From: Spyradenecus sp045634445
GTDB taxonomy: Bacteria; Verrucomicrobiota; Kiritimatiellia; RFP12; DVOR01
DNA: 18,719 bases
NCBI GenBank assembly: GCA_045634445.1
Contig: JAZRAG010000054.1
Location: forward strand, 1 to 18,719
Direction of reading: 5' to 3'
In this document: piece after piece, positions 1-7,571 of the stretch
Numbering within the stretch: position 1 is the stretch's first letter
Layout: each line of letters begins with the position of its first letter
Translations under genes and position numbers: made by a program
The notes under the pieces: model-generated
What the model was told of the DNA's origin: nothing
Database searches by the model: none
The model's input: only the letters and a program-made list of their open reading frames with translations

Positions 1-3
1 AGG

Positions 4-2592
4 ATGGTTAGAATGTTTGATCGTGCTTTTTGTGAGAAGGGTGAAGATGTCTTAAAGGCGTTTTCTGTGGATGTGACGTCTGGTTTAACGGATGAGCGCG
101 TGGTACAGAATCGGGAACGGTTTGGCGCAAATGAACTTTCGCAAGGTAAACAGGTGACGATGTGGCAACGCATCGCGGGCGCGCTTTCTGAGCCAATGAC
201 GTTATTACTGCTTTTAGCCGCGGGCATCATGGTGGGTGTCAATATTGTACACTTAGTCACAGGTGGTGAGACGGACTTCTTTGAGTGTGCAGGGGTGGCG
301 ATTGCCATTGTATTATCGGTAGGGATTTCGGTGATTATGGAGGGGCGTAGTGCGAAGGCGTTTGAGGCTTTGCGCGCGATTGGTGCAGATGTGCGTCCAC
401 AGGTGTTGCGTAATGGTCAACGTGTTTGTATTTCGCAGAAGGAGTTGGTTGTCGGGGATATTGTTTACATTTCTACAGGGGATAAGTTAACGGCAGATGG
501 GCGTTTGCTTGATTCGCATGGTTTGGTGGCAGATGAGTCTGCTTTGACGGGTGAGTCTGCGCCAGTAGAGAAGTCTGCTGAGGCGGAGGTTGCGCTAGAA
601 GCACCCGTGGCAGAGCGTCCTACGATGTTGTATGCGGGCAGTTTCATTACGGCGGGTTCGGGTTTGATGATTGTAACAGCCGTGGGCATGGGGACGGAGT
701 TTGGACGCATTGCTGGCGCACTTTCAAGTGAAACACAAGGTGAAACGCCGCTTCAAGAGCGCCTTGCTGTATTGGGAAAACGCGTCACTACGGCTGGAAT
801 TTTGGCAGCAGTATTGGTTTTCGTTGCTCGATTGTGGCAGTCGTTTGCTGGTGATGCTTTAACATGGACAGCGGTGGGCGAGGCTTTTATTTCGGCAATC
901 GTGCTTGTGGTAGCTTGTGTGCCAGAGGGTTTGCCAACGATCGTGGCGATGAGTTTGGCGGTGAATGTGCTCCGTATGGCAAAACAGAATGCGCTTGTGA
1001 AGCGTATGGTGGCGTCGGAAACGATTGGTTGTGTGACCTTTATTTGTTCGGATAAGACGGGAACATTGACCGAGAATCGTATGACGGTGGTGGCGCTTGT
1101 CAATCATCTTGGAGAGGCGCACGCTGCGACCGACGTGATGTGGCAAAACATTTGTGTAAATTCTACGGCAGATGTTGCCGTGGGTGGTGACTCTTTTACT
1201 GGAAATCCAACTGAAGGAGCGATGCTTGTGGCGGCGGTTAAGGCAGGGCTTTCACCGCGTACAATTCGTAGTGTCGCCACGATTGATTCGGTTGAGCCCT
1301 TTTCTTCCGATACAAAACGGATGGTGACGCATTTGGGAGGCGCGACTCCGCTTTCTTTGATGAAGGGGAGCCCAGAAGCGGTTTTGGCGGCGTGTGCGCT
1401 TGATGCCGAAGGTTTGTCTACCGCTCAAGCTGCAATGGCGGTTTGGCAAGAACGCGCTTGTCGCGTGCTTGCATTTGCGCATCGTGCCACAGACAGCGAG
1501 GCGTGGGTTTACGATGGTTTCGCAGCGATTACAGACCCTGTTCGTGTGGCTGTCCCAACCGCGATGGAGGCGTGTCGCACGGCAGGCATTGAAGTGATGA
1601 TGTTGACGGGCGACAACTTGATTACAGCGCGGGCGATTGCGGACGAGTTGGGGATGTTGCCAGAAGGTAAGCGTGCGGTAACGGCTGCGGAGTTGGAAGA
1701 TTTAGACGATGTGGCATTCGCGGAAGCGTTGAAAAGCGTGCGTGTGATTGCGCGTTCGACGCCTTCAATCAAGTTGCGCGTGGTGCGGACATTAAAGGCG
1801 CAGGGCGAATCTGTGGCTGTAACAGGTGATGGCATTAATGATGCGCCGGCAATTAAGGCTGCAGATGTGGGTGTGGCAATGGGCATCACGGGCACGGAAG
1901 TGACAAAAGAAGCGTGCGATATTTTGCTATTGGATGACTCTTTCTCAACGATTGTGCGCGCGATTCGTTGGGGTCGCGGCATTGCAGACGGCTTTAAGCG
2001 CTTCATTCTCTTCCAACTTACGGTGAATGTCTCCTCTGTGATTGTGGTGCTTATTGCGGCACTGACGGGCATGGCATCGCCTTTTACAGCGTTATGGTTG
2101 CTCTGGATTAATCTCATTATGGATGGTCCTCCTGCGTTAACGCTCGGCTTAGAAAAGTTAGGAGATAATCTCTTAAAGCGTCCGCCAGTGCGTCGTGATG
2201 CTCCATTGGTAACGAAGAATATGGCGATGCGAATGGCTGTAATGGGCGGTTTGATTGCGATAGTTTCGCTTGCTCAACTGCGTTGGGATTTCTTAAACGC
2301 GGGAGATGCGGCGCCAACGGCACTCTTTACGCTCTTTGTCTTTTGTCAATTGGCAAACGCTTTAAGTGCGCGTAGACCCGAAGGCGGCAATCCTTTTAGC
2401 GGACTTTTGGGGAATCCTGCGTTAATTGGCGCATTGGTGCTGACGGTCACATTGCAGTGGATTATGGTAACATTTGGGGGTGGCTTCTTCAAAACTGTGC
2501 CACTGACGGCCGCGTTGTGGGGTAAGTGTTGCTTAATTGCGGCGTGTATCCCCTTAATTGCGGCGATCTTGCCACGCGCGAAAAACAAGTGA
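4..2592 (+). CDS. P-type (P2, PMCA-like) calcium-translocating ATPase
   Basis: An 862-residue P-type ATPase that would pump Ca2+ out of the cytoplasm using ATP. In order: helices M1 (about residues 65-86) and M2 (93-112); actuator motif TGES at 182-185; M4 motif PEGLP at 307-311 (candidate ligand Glu308); phosphorylation motif DKTGTLT starting at Asp350; hinge motif GDGINDAP at 608-615; C-terminal helices from about 675. M6 has Asn703 and Asp707 in NLIMDGPP, matching the Ca2+ site II pair. M5 reads QLTVNVSSVIVV, as in plasma-membrane Ca2+ ATPases, with no Glu like SERCA Glu771, so one Ca2+ per cycle is inferred. Length is normal for a bacterial P2 pump. An alternative ATG at 13 has AGGA at 1-4 with 8-nt spacing and may be the true start; sequence before base 1 is not available. 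A small membrane protein follows after 11 nt. Family is certain; the ion is inferred. Confidence 0.93.
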   Translation: MVRMFDRAFCEKGEDVLKAFSVDVTSGLTDERVVQNRERFGANELSQGKQVTMWQRIAGALSEPMTLLLLLAAGIMVGVNIVHLVTGGETDFFECAGVAIAIVLSVGISVIMEGRSAKAFEALRAIGADVRPQVLRNGQRVCISQKELVVGDIVYISTGDKLTADGRLLDSHGLVADESALTGESAPVEKSAEAEVALEAPVAERPTMLYAGSFITAGSGLMIVTAVGMGTEFGRIAGALSSETQGETPLQERLAVLGKRVTTAGILAAVLVFVARLWQSFAGDALTWTAVGEAFISAIVLVVACVPEGLPTIVAMSLAVNVLRMAKQNALVKRMVASETIGCVTFICSDKTGTLTENRMTVVALVNHLGEAHAATDVMWQNICVNSTADVAVGGDSFTGNPTEGAMLVAAVKAGLSPRTIRSVATIDSVEPFSSDTKRMVTHLGGATPLSLMKGSPEAVLAACALDAEGLSTAQAAMAVWQERACRVLAFAHRATDSEAWVYDGFAAITDPVRVAVPTAMEACRTAGIEVMMLTGDNLITARAIADELGMLPEGKRAVTAAELEDLDDVAFAEALKSVRVIARSTPSIKLRVVRTLKAQGESVAVTGDGINDAPAIKAADVGVAMGITGTEVTKEACDILLLDDSFSTIVRAIRWGRGIADGFKRFILFQLTVNVSSVIVVLIAALTGMASPFTALWLLWINLIMDGPPALTLGLEKLGDNLLKRPPVRRDAPLVTKNMAMRMAVMGGLIAIVSLAQLRWDFLNAGDAAPTALFTLFVFCQLANALSARRPEGGNPFSGLLGNPALIGALVLTVTLQWIMVTFGGGFFKTVPLTAALWGKCCLIAACIPLIAAILPRAKNK

Positions 2593-2603
2593 ATGGATGC
2601 TAA

Positions 2604-3170
2604 ATGAAGATTGAGATTCCAGAGAAACAGTCCAAAATCCTCTTTTGGAGTTCGATTGGGTGTTTCGCGCTCAATTATCTCTGCTGGAATATCTTAAATG
2701 CGACGACGTACTTTTCTGCGTCGTTTGCGCAAGAGCTCATCGGGAAGGTCTTAGGGACAGCCTTTTGTTTGTCTTTTGTGGCAGGCTTCGTCTTCTTCCC
2801 GATGGGGTTGTGCCTCTGCAAACGTACATGGCGTCTTCCCATAAAGTTCTTCGCCTTGACGGGTATGAGCTTCATTATTGCGTTCTTTATGACGGCAGTG
2901 TTTCCTGAAAAGGAGGTGTTGGGAGGGCCAGAATGGGATAACTCCTTATTGGGGTGTTTCCTTTGGAACTTGAGTACAAGCCTCTTTCTTCAAATGATGG
3001 TGCAGTCGCCCATTTTAGCCGTGACGCACTTTTTTACGTTTGAAAAGGGCGCTACTGTCGCTACGCAAAAAAGGTGGAGAAACGCGCTTTTCGGTTTTTT
3101 AGCACTTGCTATTTGGCTTTTAGGTCTGTGCTTGAGCGCTTATTATTTGGATCGGCATTGTTATTGTTAA
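2604..3170 (+). CDS. Small polytopic membrane protein, unknown function
   Basis: A 188-residue protein with about five hydrophobic segments (roughly residues 12-32, 45-72, 80-100, 113-140 and 158-182), so an inner-membrane location is likely. It has an unusual number of Cys and Phe residues and ends in HCYC. I recognise no family and no catalytic motif. It starts 11 nt after the Ca2+ ATPase stop, and the Shine-Dalgarno is weak (only GGA), which suggests translation coupled to the pump gene and a shared transcript. A role as accessory subunit of the pump is possible, but the only support is adjacency. Confidence 0.75.
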   Translation: MKIEIPEKQSKILFWSSIGCFALNYLCWNILNATTYFSASFAQELIGKVLGTAFCLSFVAGFVFFPMGLCLCKRTWRLPIKFFALTGMSFIIAFFMTAVFPEKEVLGGPEWDNSLLGCFLWNLSTSLFLQMMVQSPILAVTHFFTFEKGATVATQKRWRNALFGFLALAIWLLGLCLSAYYLDRHCYC

Positions 3171-3228
3171 AGAAGGTAACTTTTAAAGGGTTAGTGCATT
3201 GCTGATGGGTGTCGGTGTGCGTGGAGTG

Positions 3229-3237
3229 TGCTATACT
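3229..3237 (+). promoter_or_regulatory. Extended -10 promoter of mtnN
   Basis: TG-c-TATACT, an extended -10 with -10 hexamer at 3232-3237. No convincing -35 is seen at 17-18 bp. A start site 6-8 nt downstream would fall at about 3243-3245, directly before the mtnN ATG at 3247, so the transcript would be leaderless or nearly so. Confidence 0.55.
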
Positions 3238-3246
3238 ATTGAATGT

Positions 3247-3945
3247 ATGAAAACGAATGTGAAATGTTGGGGCATCCTTGGCGCGCTTGATCGCGAAGTA
3301 GCGTTGTTGCGCGAACAGATGCAAGTGGACTCTTCAGAACAGGTGCTTGGCACAGAATTCCTTACTGGCACAATTAGCGGCCATCGCGTGGTGGTGGCAT
3401 GTTGTGGCATTGGTAAGGTGAATGCGGCCGCGTGTGCTTCGTATTTGCTTTTTGTGAAGGGATGCGATGCGATTATCAATGCTGGCATTGCCGGCGGTGT
3501 GGCCAAGGGTTTACATATGCTTGATGTCGTGATTTCGGATGAACTTTGCTTCCACGATCAAGACCCTGTGATGCTCAAGTATTTCCCTGCGCGTCAGTTT
3601 TTCAAGGCAGACGAAACGCTTCGTAAACTGTGCGTGGAAGTGTGTTCGCAACCTGGCTTCCTTACGGGCGCTTGGCGTGAAGGTCGTATCGCAACAGGTG
3701 ATAAGTTCGTGGCTGATCGCGCAACGCGTGATGCGATTGTGGCCGCTGTGGCGCCCGATTGCGTGGAGATGGAAGGCGCGGCCATTGCGCATGTGGCATT
3801 TGCGGCTGGAAAACCGTGCTTGGTGATTCGCACAATGTCTGACTGTGCGGACGATGATGCGGCGCAAATGTATGATGACTTCTTAGAACGTGCAGCAGAC
3901 CAATCGGCTCGCATTGTTTTGGGGATGTTGGCAAATGCAGATTAA
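3247..3945 (+). CDS. mtnN: 5'-methylthioadenosine/S-adenosylhomocysteine nucleosidase
   Basis: Hydrolyses the N-glycosidic bond of methylthioadenosine and S-adenosylhomocysteine in the cytoplasm, releasing adenine. It recycles the by-products of SAM-dependent methylation and polyamine synthesis. The 232 residues equal the E. coli enzyme's length. Visible landmarks: GALDREV near the N-terminus with Glu17 matching the catalytic/water-binding Glu12 of E. coli; NAGIAGG; VEMEGAAIAH with Glu176; SDCADD with Asp199 as the general acid. An in-frame ATG upstream (3205) lies within or above the promoter, so 3247 was chosen; no Shine-Dalgarno precedes it. The next gene overlaps its end by 11 nt. Family assignment is firm; MTA versus SAH preference cannot be read from sequence. 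Confidence 0.93.
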   Translation: MKTNVKCWGILGALDREVALLREQMQVDSSEQVLGTEFLTGTISGHRVVVACCGIGKVNAAACASYLLFVKGCDAIINAGIAGGVAKGLHMLDVVISDELCFHDQDPVMLKYFPARQFFKADETLRKLCVEVCSQPGFLTGAWREGRIATGDKFVADRATRDAIVAAVAPDCVEMEGAAIAHVAFAAGKPCLVIRTMSDCADDDAAQMYDDFLERAADQSARIVLGMLANAD

Positions 3946-4240
3946 GCGCTGGTTAAAAGCGAGCATTTTGCCATTGTGCGTGGTGGTGTTCGCTGCGTTA
4001 GCGTATGGCTTGGCGCAGTGGATTCCTGCTTCGGCGCGAATGGATCGTTGGGAAAAAGCTGCGGCAGAATTGACCTTGACGTCGCCTGCGGCAGAGGTTT
4101 GCGCGGTGGCTTCGCTTCACTTCAATGTGCGTCTAACGGCTGCAGATGTCGCGGTGTGGAAGCGTTTGCAACAGCAAGGTCTGCCCGCGGATGATGCTTT
4201 ACGCACGGTGGTGCAGTATGCGCGTGGTCGTATGGAATAG
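3935..4240 (+). CDS. Small single-helix membrane-anchored protein, unknown
   Basis: A 101-residue protein starting inside the end of mtnN (11-nt overlap) behind GGGGA at about 3921, so translation is probably coupled. A basic N-terminus (residues 1-8) and one hydrophobic stretch (about 9-30) look like an uncleaved anchor or a signal peptide. The remaining 70 residues are Ala-rich and helical in character. No family is recognised. Its stop codon TAG is part of the AGGAG ribosome-binding site of the next gene, supporting one operon of mtnN, this gene and the secreted protein. An upstream in-frame ATG at 3890 lies deep in mtnN without a ribosome-binding site and was not used. Confidence 0.65.
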   Translation: MQIKRWLKASILPLCVVVFAALAYGLAQWIPASARMDRWEKAAAELTLTSPAAEVCAVASLHFNVRLTAADVAVWKRLQQQGLPADDALRTVVQYARGRME

Positions 4241-4253
4241 GAGAATGCGCGTG

Positions 4254-5567
4254 ATGATGAAATGGTTGAGTTGTATTGTGGTGGCGATGGGGCTTTTCGC
4301 TGCACCGCTTCAGGCGCTTGATGGCCCTGGCGAATATATGTTTCAAGACGCCTCGCAGAAGGTGAAGTGGCGCGAAAAGGTGACGTTGCCACCAGATTGC
4401 GTGGAAGTGAGCTCAACGTGTCTTTACAGTAAGGCCGAAAAGACGGTTTACTTGCTTACTGAACTCACGGGCGTAGGAAAGGGCTACGAAACAGAATTCA
4501 TCCTTTTGGGGCCTTTGAGTGACCGTGCATACGAAGGTTTAGCAATGGCATGGGATGCACCTTCTACGGTGAGCAAGGCGGTTGAAGCTCTCGGCGTGAA
4601 GCGCGGTGTGGCGGCGGATCCTTTGCGTGGTCTTGCAATGGCGCAGGGCGAACGCTTTACTGTGAGCGTTTGCCGTTTGGAAGATGAAGCCCCAACGTTT
4701 TTACCGTTGTCTGATTTCATTATCGATGAGTACTCTACACCTGCACAGAATTTGCTTGGTCGTGGGTTTCCCTTTGTGGGAGGGGGCGATATTGATGATT
4801 TAATGCCGGCGTCTGTCATCGCGGCTTACACTGAAAAAGCCTCCACGTTTGGTTTGCCTTATCATGCAGAAAAGGGCGCGGCTTACGGTCTTTTTCGCGC
4901 AAAAACGGCAGAAAAGGCGGGCGCTCCGGCAGTTTTTGCATTGAAATGGCAGACGCTTCCAGGTGGTCAAGCGCGCGTTCACCATGCAGAAGTGTGCGTA
5001 ACGGCGAAGGATTTGGAAACGCCTGATACGCTTTTGGGTAGTTTGAAGACCTTTTGTGATGACCCGCGTGACATTTTCTTAAGCGTGACCTTTGATGCGC
5101 AGTTGACATTAAGTGCTGTGGCGCCAATGGCGCAATTCATCCTCGCATTAGAGGAAAGTGGCGGTTTTACATTGGCCCCTCCGAAGGGCGGTTATCTGCC
5201 CTTGCACGCATTCGCACCGAAAGAAGCATGGCGAGACCGCGCTTCTCGTCCGTTCCAACCTTGGGAAATCGAGTTTGAAAAGGGTGAGGATGGCGCGCCC
5301 GCGAAGGTGAATCTCTGCCAAATTATCGAAGATTGGACCGTTGAAGGCAATGATCCCGCACTAACACGAAAATGCTACCCTGGCGTTACGCCTGAAACCA
5401 TCGTGAATGTGATGAACCTGGTTGACGTGAACAACGGCAAAATTTACGTGGCCTTCTTTTACTGTCCTGCAGATTTGAAGATTGGTGAGATCATCCCTTA
5501 TGCGCGTGCGCTCGCCAAATCTTGCCCTACGCAATGGGTCTTTTTAAACAAGCCAGAGAAAGAGTAG
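4254..5567 (+). CDS. Secreted protein of unknown function (437 aa)
   Basis: Starts with a classical signal peptide (basic MMK, hydrophobic core to about residue 18, likely cleavage after APLQA), so the mature protein is exported. AGGAG at 4239-4243 gives 10-nt spacing to ATG 4254 and 7 nt to GTG 4251; ATG 4245 is too close. Longer in-frame extensions lack an RBS and would bury the signal peptide. I do not recognise the family. Around mature residues 35-115 the order of features (a phrase like LLTELTGVGKGYETEF, then a helical stretch ending in EALGVKRG) is loosely reminiscent of YdjY-type domains of PVC bacteria; this is a weak impression. Cysteines are scattered through the second half. It is the last gene of the mtnN operon, and a 22-bp repeat array begins 13 nt after its stop. 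Confidence 0.75.
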   Translation: MMKWLSCIVVAMGLFAAPLQALDGPGEYMFQDASQKVKWREKVTLPPDCVEVSSTCLYSKAEKTVYLLTELTGVGKGYETEFILLGPLSDRAYEGLAMAWDAPSTVSKAVEALGVKRGVAADPLRGLAMAQGERFTVSVCRLEDEAPTFLPLSDFIIDEYSTPAQNLLGRGFPFVGGGDIDDLMPASVIAAYTEKASTFGLPYHAEKGAAYGLFRAKTAEKAGAPAVFALKWQTLPGGQARVHHAEVCVTAKDLETPDTLLGSLKTFCDDPRDIFLSVTFDAQLTLSAVAPMAQFILALEESGGFTLAPPKGGYLPLHAFAPKEAWRDRASRPFQPWEIEFEKGEDGAPAKVNLCQIIEDWTVEGNDPALTRKCYPGVTPETIVNVMNLVDVNNGKIYVAFFYCPADLKIGEIIPYARALAKSCPTQWVFLNKPEKE

Positions 5568-5580
5568 GGAAGAGTCGATT

Positions 5581-5668
5581 TTGAAAAAGGCTTGTTTTGC
5601 GATTCAAAAAGGCTTGTTTTGATTTTGAAAAGAGGTTGAATTGAATCGCAAAAAGGCTTGAATTGAAA
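5581..5668. repeat. Array A: four 22-bp repeat units
   Basis: Four units in exact 22-bp register (5581, 5603, 5625, 5647), each with a core AGGCTTG or GAGGTTG preceded by AAAA. Left arms alternate TTGAAAA (units 1 and 3) and TTCAAAA or CGCAAAA (units 2 and 4). A fifth degenerate A-run follows 16 bp after the last core. The same element recurs at 11616-11703, and unit 2 is identical in both arrays. Both arrays sit between a stop codon and the next promoter. Confidence 0.85.
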
Positions 5669-5712
5669 AACGGGTGTTTTTGTATCCAGCTGTAAAAAGC
5701 AAAACAAAAGAC

Positions 5713-5742
5713 TTTTCATTCGATTTTTAATTATGGTATAAT
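5713..5742 (+). promoter_or_regulatory. fprA promoter
   Basis: Perfect -10 TATAAT at 5737-5742 in the extended form TGgTATAAT, with a weak -35 TTTTCA at 5713-5718 (18-bp spacer). The start would be near 5749, giving a leader of about 78 nt that includes a short GCGC-CATT-GCGC hairpin at about 5765-5776 and the AGGAG ribosome-binding site at 5816-5820. Confidence 0.7.
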
Positions 5743-5826
5743 TACAATTGTCATTAACAAAACTGCGCCATTGCGCGGTTGGAGAAATTTCTAAAGAAGA
5801 AAGCTTAGGCTAAAAAGGAGCAAGTG

Positions 5827-7014
5827 ATGAACACCGAACTCGTGAAAGATGTTAATTGGGTAGGGTACGTTGATTGGCCCGTGCGCGATTTCCATGGTTA
5901 CCAAACCAAACGCGGTTCTTCCTACAATGCATATTTGGTGAAAGGCGCCGAAAAGGTTGCGTTGATTGATACGGTTAAAGCTCCTTATGTCGAAACCTTG
6001 AAGTCTCACGTGGCCGCACTTTGTGCGTTGGACAAAGTAGACTACATCGTGTGTAACCATGCAGAACCCGACCACGCAGGCGGCCTTCCTGAAATGGTAA
6101 AGGCTTGCCCGAATGCAACCGTTGTCTGCAATGCGAAGTGTAAGGACGCCCTTGAGCATCACTTCGACACCTCCGCATGGAAGTGGCAAGTGGTAAAAGA
6201 AGGCGAAACGCTTGACCTCGGCGACCGCACGCTTCAGTTCTTTGACACCGTGATGTGTCACTGGCCCGAAAGCATGGTCACCTACTTGCAAGAAGAAGAA
6301 CTCCTCTTCTCGATGGATATCTTCGGTCAGCACTACGCCACCTACTGCCGTTTTGATGACGAAGCTGACCTCAATGAAGTCATGCAGGAAGCGAAGACTT
6401 ACTATGCCAACATCGTTTTGCTCTACGCTAAGCCTGTGGCTGCCGCCGCAAAGAAGCTCCTTGGTTTGAAGTTGAAGATGGTGGCACCCTCTCACGGCGT
6501 GATTTGGCGTACGCACTTTGACAAGATTTTGAACGCCTACTTAGACTGGCACGTCAGCAAGCCCACGAAGAAGGTGGTCGTATTCTACTCTACGATGTGG
6601 CAGAGCACCCGCTTGATGGCAGAAGCCATTCTTGAAGGCGTTAACGAATCGAATGTACAGGCCAAGCTCTTTGATCTCAAGGCCGTGGGCGATACCGAGC
6701 TGATCACTGAGCTCATGGACTGCGCCGCATTCGCTGTGGGCACGCCGACCTTGAACCAGTCCTTGATGCCGCGCGTTGCCGCAGCGCTGACCTACATCCG
6801 TGGTTTGAAACCTGCAGGCAAGAAGGCATTCTCCTTCGGTTCGTACGGCTGGGCTAGCAAGGGCGCAGAAGAAGCGCAGGAATATTTGAAGGCAATGGCC
6901 TGCGAATTGCTCTCTGCACCGATCATCTGCCGTTTTGTTCCGACCGAAGAAACGCTTGAAAAGTGCCGCGAAGCAGGTCGCGCACTTGCTGCTGCAGCCT
7001 TAGCAGTAGAATAA
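5827..7014 (+). CDS. fprA: Flavodiiron protein (FprA-type A flavoprotein)
   Basis: A 395-residue class A flavodiiron protein, a cytoplasmic oxygen and/or NO reductase that lets anaerobes reduce O2 to water. The N-terminal metallo-beta-lactamase-like domain has all diiron ligands: HAEPDH at 78-83 (His78, Glu80, Asp82, His83), His145, bridging Asp164 and His223. The C-terminal flavodoxin domain starts at about residue 250 with VVVFYSTMWQSTR (FMN phosphate loop) and continues through GTPTLN and FGSYGWA. No rubredoxin or flavin-reductase extension is present, so an external electron donor is needed. ATG 5827 was chosen over GTG 5824 for its 6-nt spacing from AGGAG. Codon use is biased, with many C-ending codons, unlike the flanking genes, suggesting high expression. 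A lipoprotein gene follows 3 nt after the stop. Confidence 0.95.
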   Translation: MNTELVKDVNWVGYVDWPVRDFHGYQTKRGSSYNAYLVKGAEKVALIDTVKAPYVETLKSHVAALCALDKVDYIVCNHAEPDHAGGLPEMVKACPNATVVCNAKCKDALEHHFDTSAWKWQVVKEGETLDLGDRTLQFFDTVMCHWPESMVTYLQEEELLFSMDIFGQHYATYCRFDDEADLNEVMQEAKTYYANIVLLYAKPVAAAAKKLLGLKLKMVAPSHGVIWRTHFDKILNAYLDWHVSKPTKKVVVFYSTMWQSTRLMAEAILEGVNESNVQAKLFDLKAVGDTELITELMDCAAFAVGTPTLNQSLMPRVAAALTYIRGLKPAGKKAFSFGSYGWASKGAEEAQEYLKAMACELLSAPIICRFVPTEETLEKCREAGRALAAAALAVE

Positions 7015-7017
7015 TTC

Positions 7018-7473
7018 ATGCTCGTGCGAAACGCCTTACTGGCTCTTACGTTTGCCACAATCGCCCTTTTGGGTGGCGGTTGTGGCATTCGTCCGCCTAA
7101 AGGGGTAAAGCCCACCGAGGAAACAATCGTTGTAACGGGGTACTGCGATTGCGGAAAGTGTTGCGGATGGGAGAGAAGTTGGCTACGCTTAGGAATGCCA
7201 GTTTACAGTTCTGGAGCGCAAAAAGGCCAACGCAAACGTGTGGGAATCACCGCGACAGGAAGCGAAACGCGCCATGGCACAGCGGCTGTTGATCGTACGC
7301 GTTATCCGTATGGTACGGTCTTTTACGTGCCAGGATATGGTTATGCACGGGGTGAAGATTGTGGGAGTTCTATCAAAAATGCGCACATTGACCTCTGGTT
7401 CCCAACTCACGAAGCTGCGCTTCAATGGGGTAGGAAGACGCTAAAAGTGAAGGTATGGCGTCCTAAAAAGTAG
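7018..7473 (+). CDS. 3D-domain lipoprotein (cell-wall associated)
   Basis: A 151-residue protein with a hydrophobic N-terminus ending in LLGGGC, a slightly non-canonical lipobox (Gly rather than Leu at -3); lipidation at Cys23 is inferred. The rest is a 3D domain, named for three conserved Asp residues: Asp92 in AAVD, Asp114 in GEDCG and Asp125 in HIDLWFP. The domain forms a double-psi beta barrel related to MltA and to firmicute Rpf/Sps-type wall enzymes. An opening TGYCDCGKCCG motif is also typical of short bacterial members. It probably acts on or binds peptidoglycan in the periplasm. It begins 3 nt after fprA with no Shine-Dalgarno, so it should be translated by coupling; no functional link to fprA is evident. 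Confidence 0.85.
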   Translation: MLVRNALLALTFATIALLGGGCGIRPPKGVKPTEETIVVTGYCDCGKCCGWERSWLRLGMPVYSSGAQKGQRKRVGITATGSETRHGTAAVDRTRYPYGTVFYVPGYGYARGEDCGSSIKNAHIDLWFPTHEAALQWGRKTLKVKVWRPKK

Positions 7474-7515
7474 GCAAAAAGCCAATTAAAACAACGTCAA
7501 ATGGGATAGAACGCG

Positions 7516-7543
7516 TGCGCATTTGCGCAGAGTGTGTTATGCT
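7516..7543 (+). promoter_or_regulatory. proC promoter with adjoining inverted repeat
   Basis: Extended -10 TG-t-TATGCT (hexamer 7538-7543), with a start expected near 7550, about 22 nt before proC. Immediately upstream, TGCGCA-TT-TGCGCA (7516-7529) is a perfect inverted repeat occupying the -20 to -35 region. It could be an operator or simply a hairpin; there is no recognisable -35. Confidence 0.5.
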
Positions 7544-7571
7544 ATTCACATAAGGTGAAAAGGATTATGGT

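Noticed and set aside
5581..5668. Array A as a CRISPR
   Set aside because: Units are contiguous with no unique spacers of constant length, and no cas genes are present.
5791..6516. 241-codon minus-strand frame over fprA
   Set aside because: Lies wholly on the reverse of a gene with all diiron ligands intact; no promoter or ribosome-binding site.
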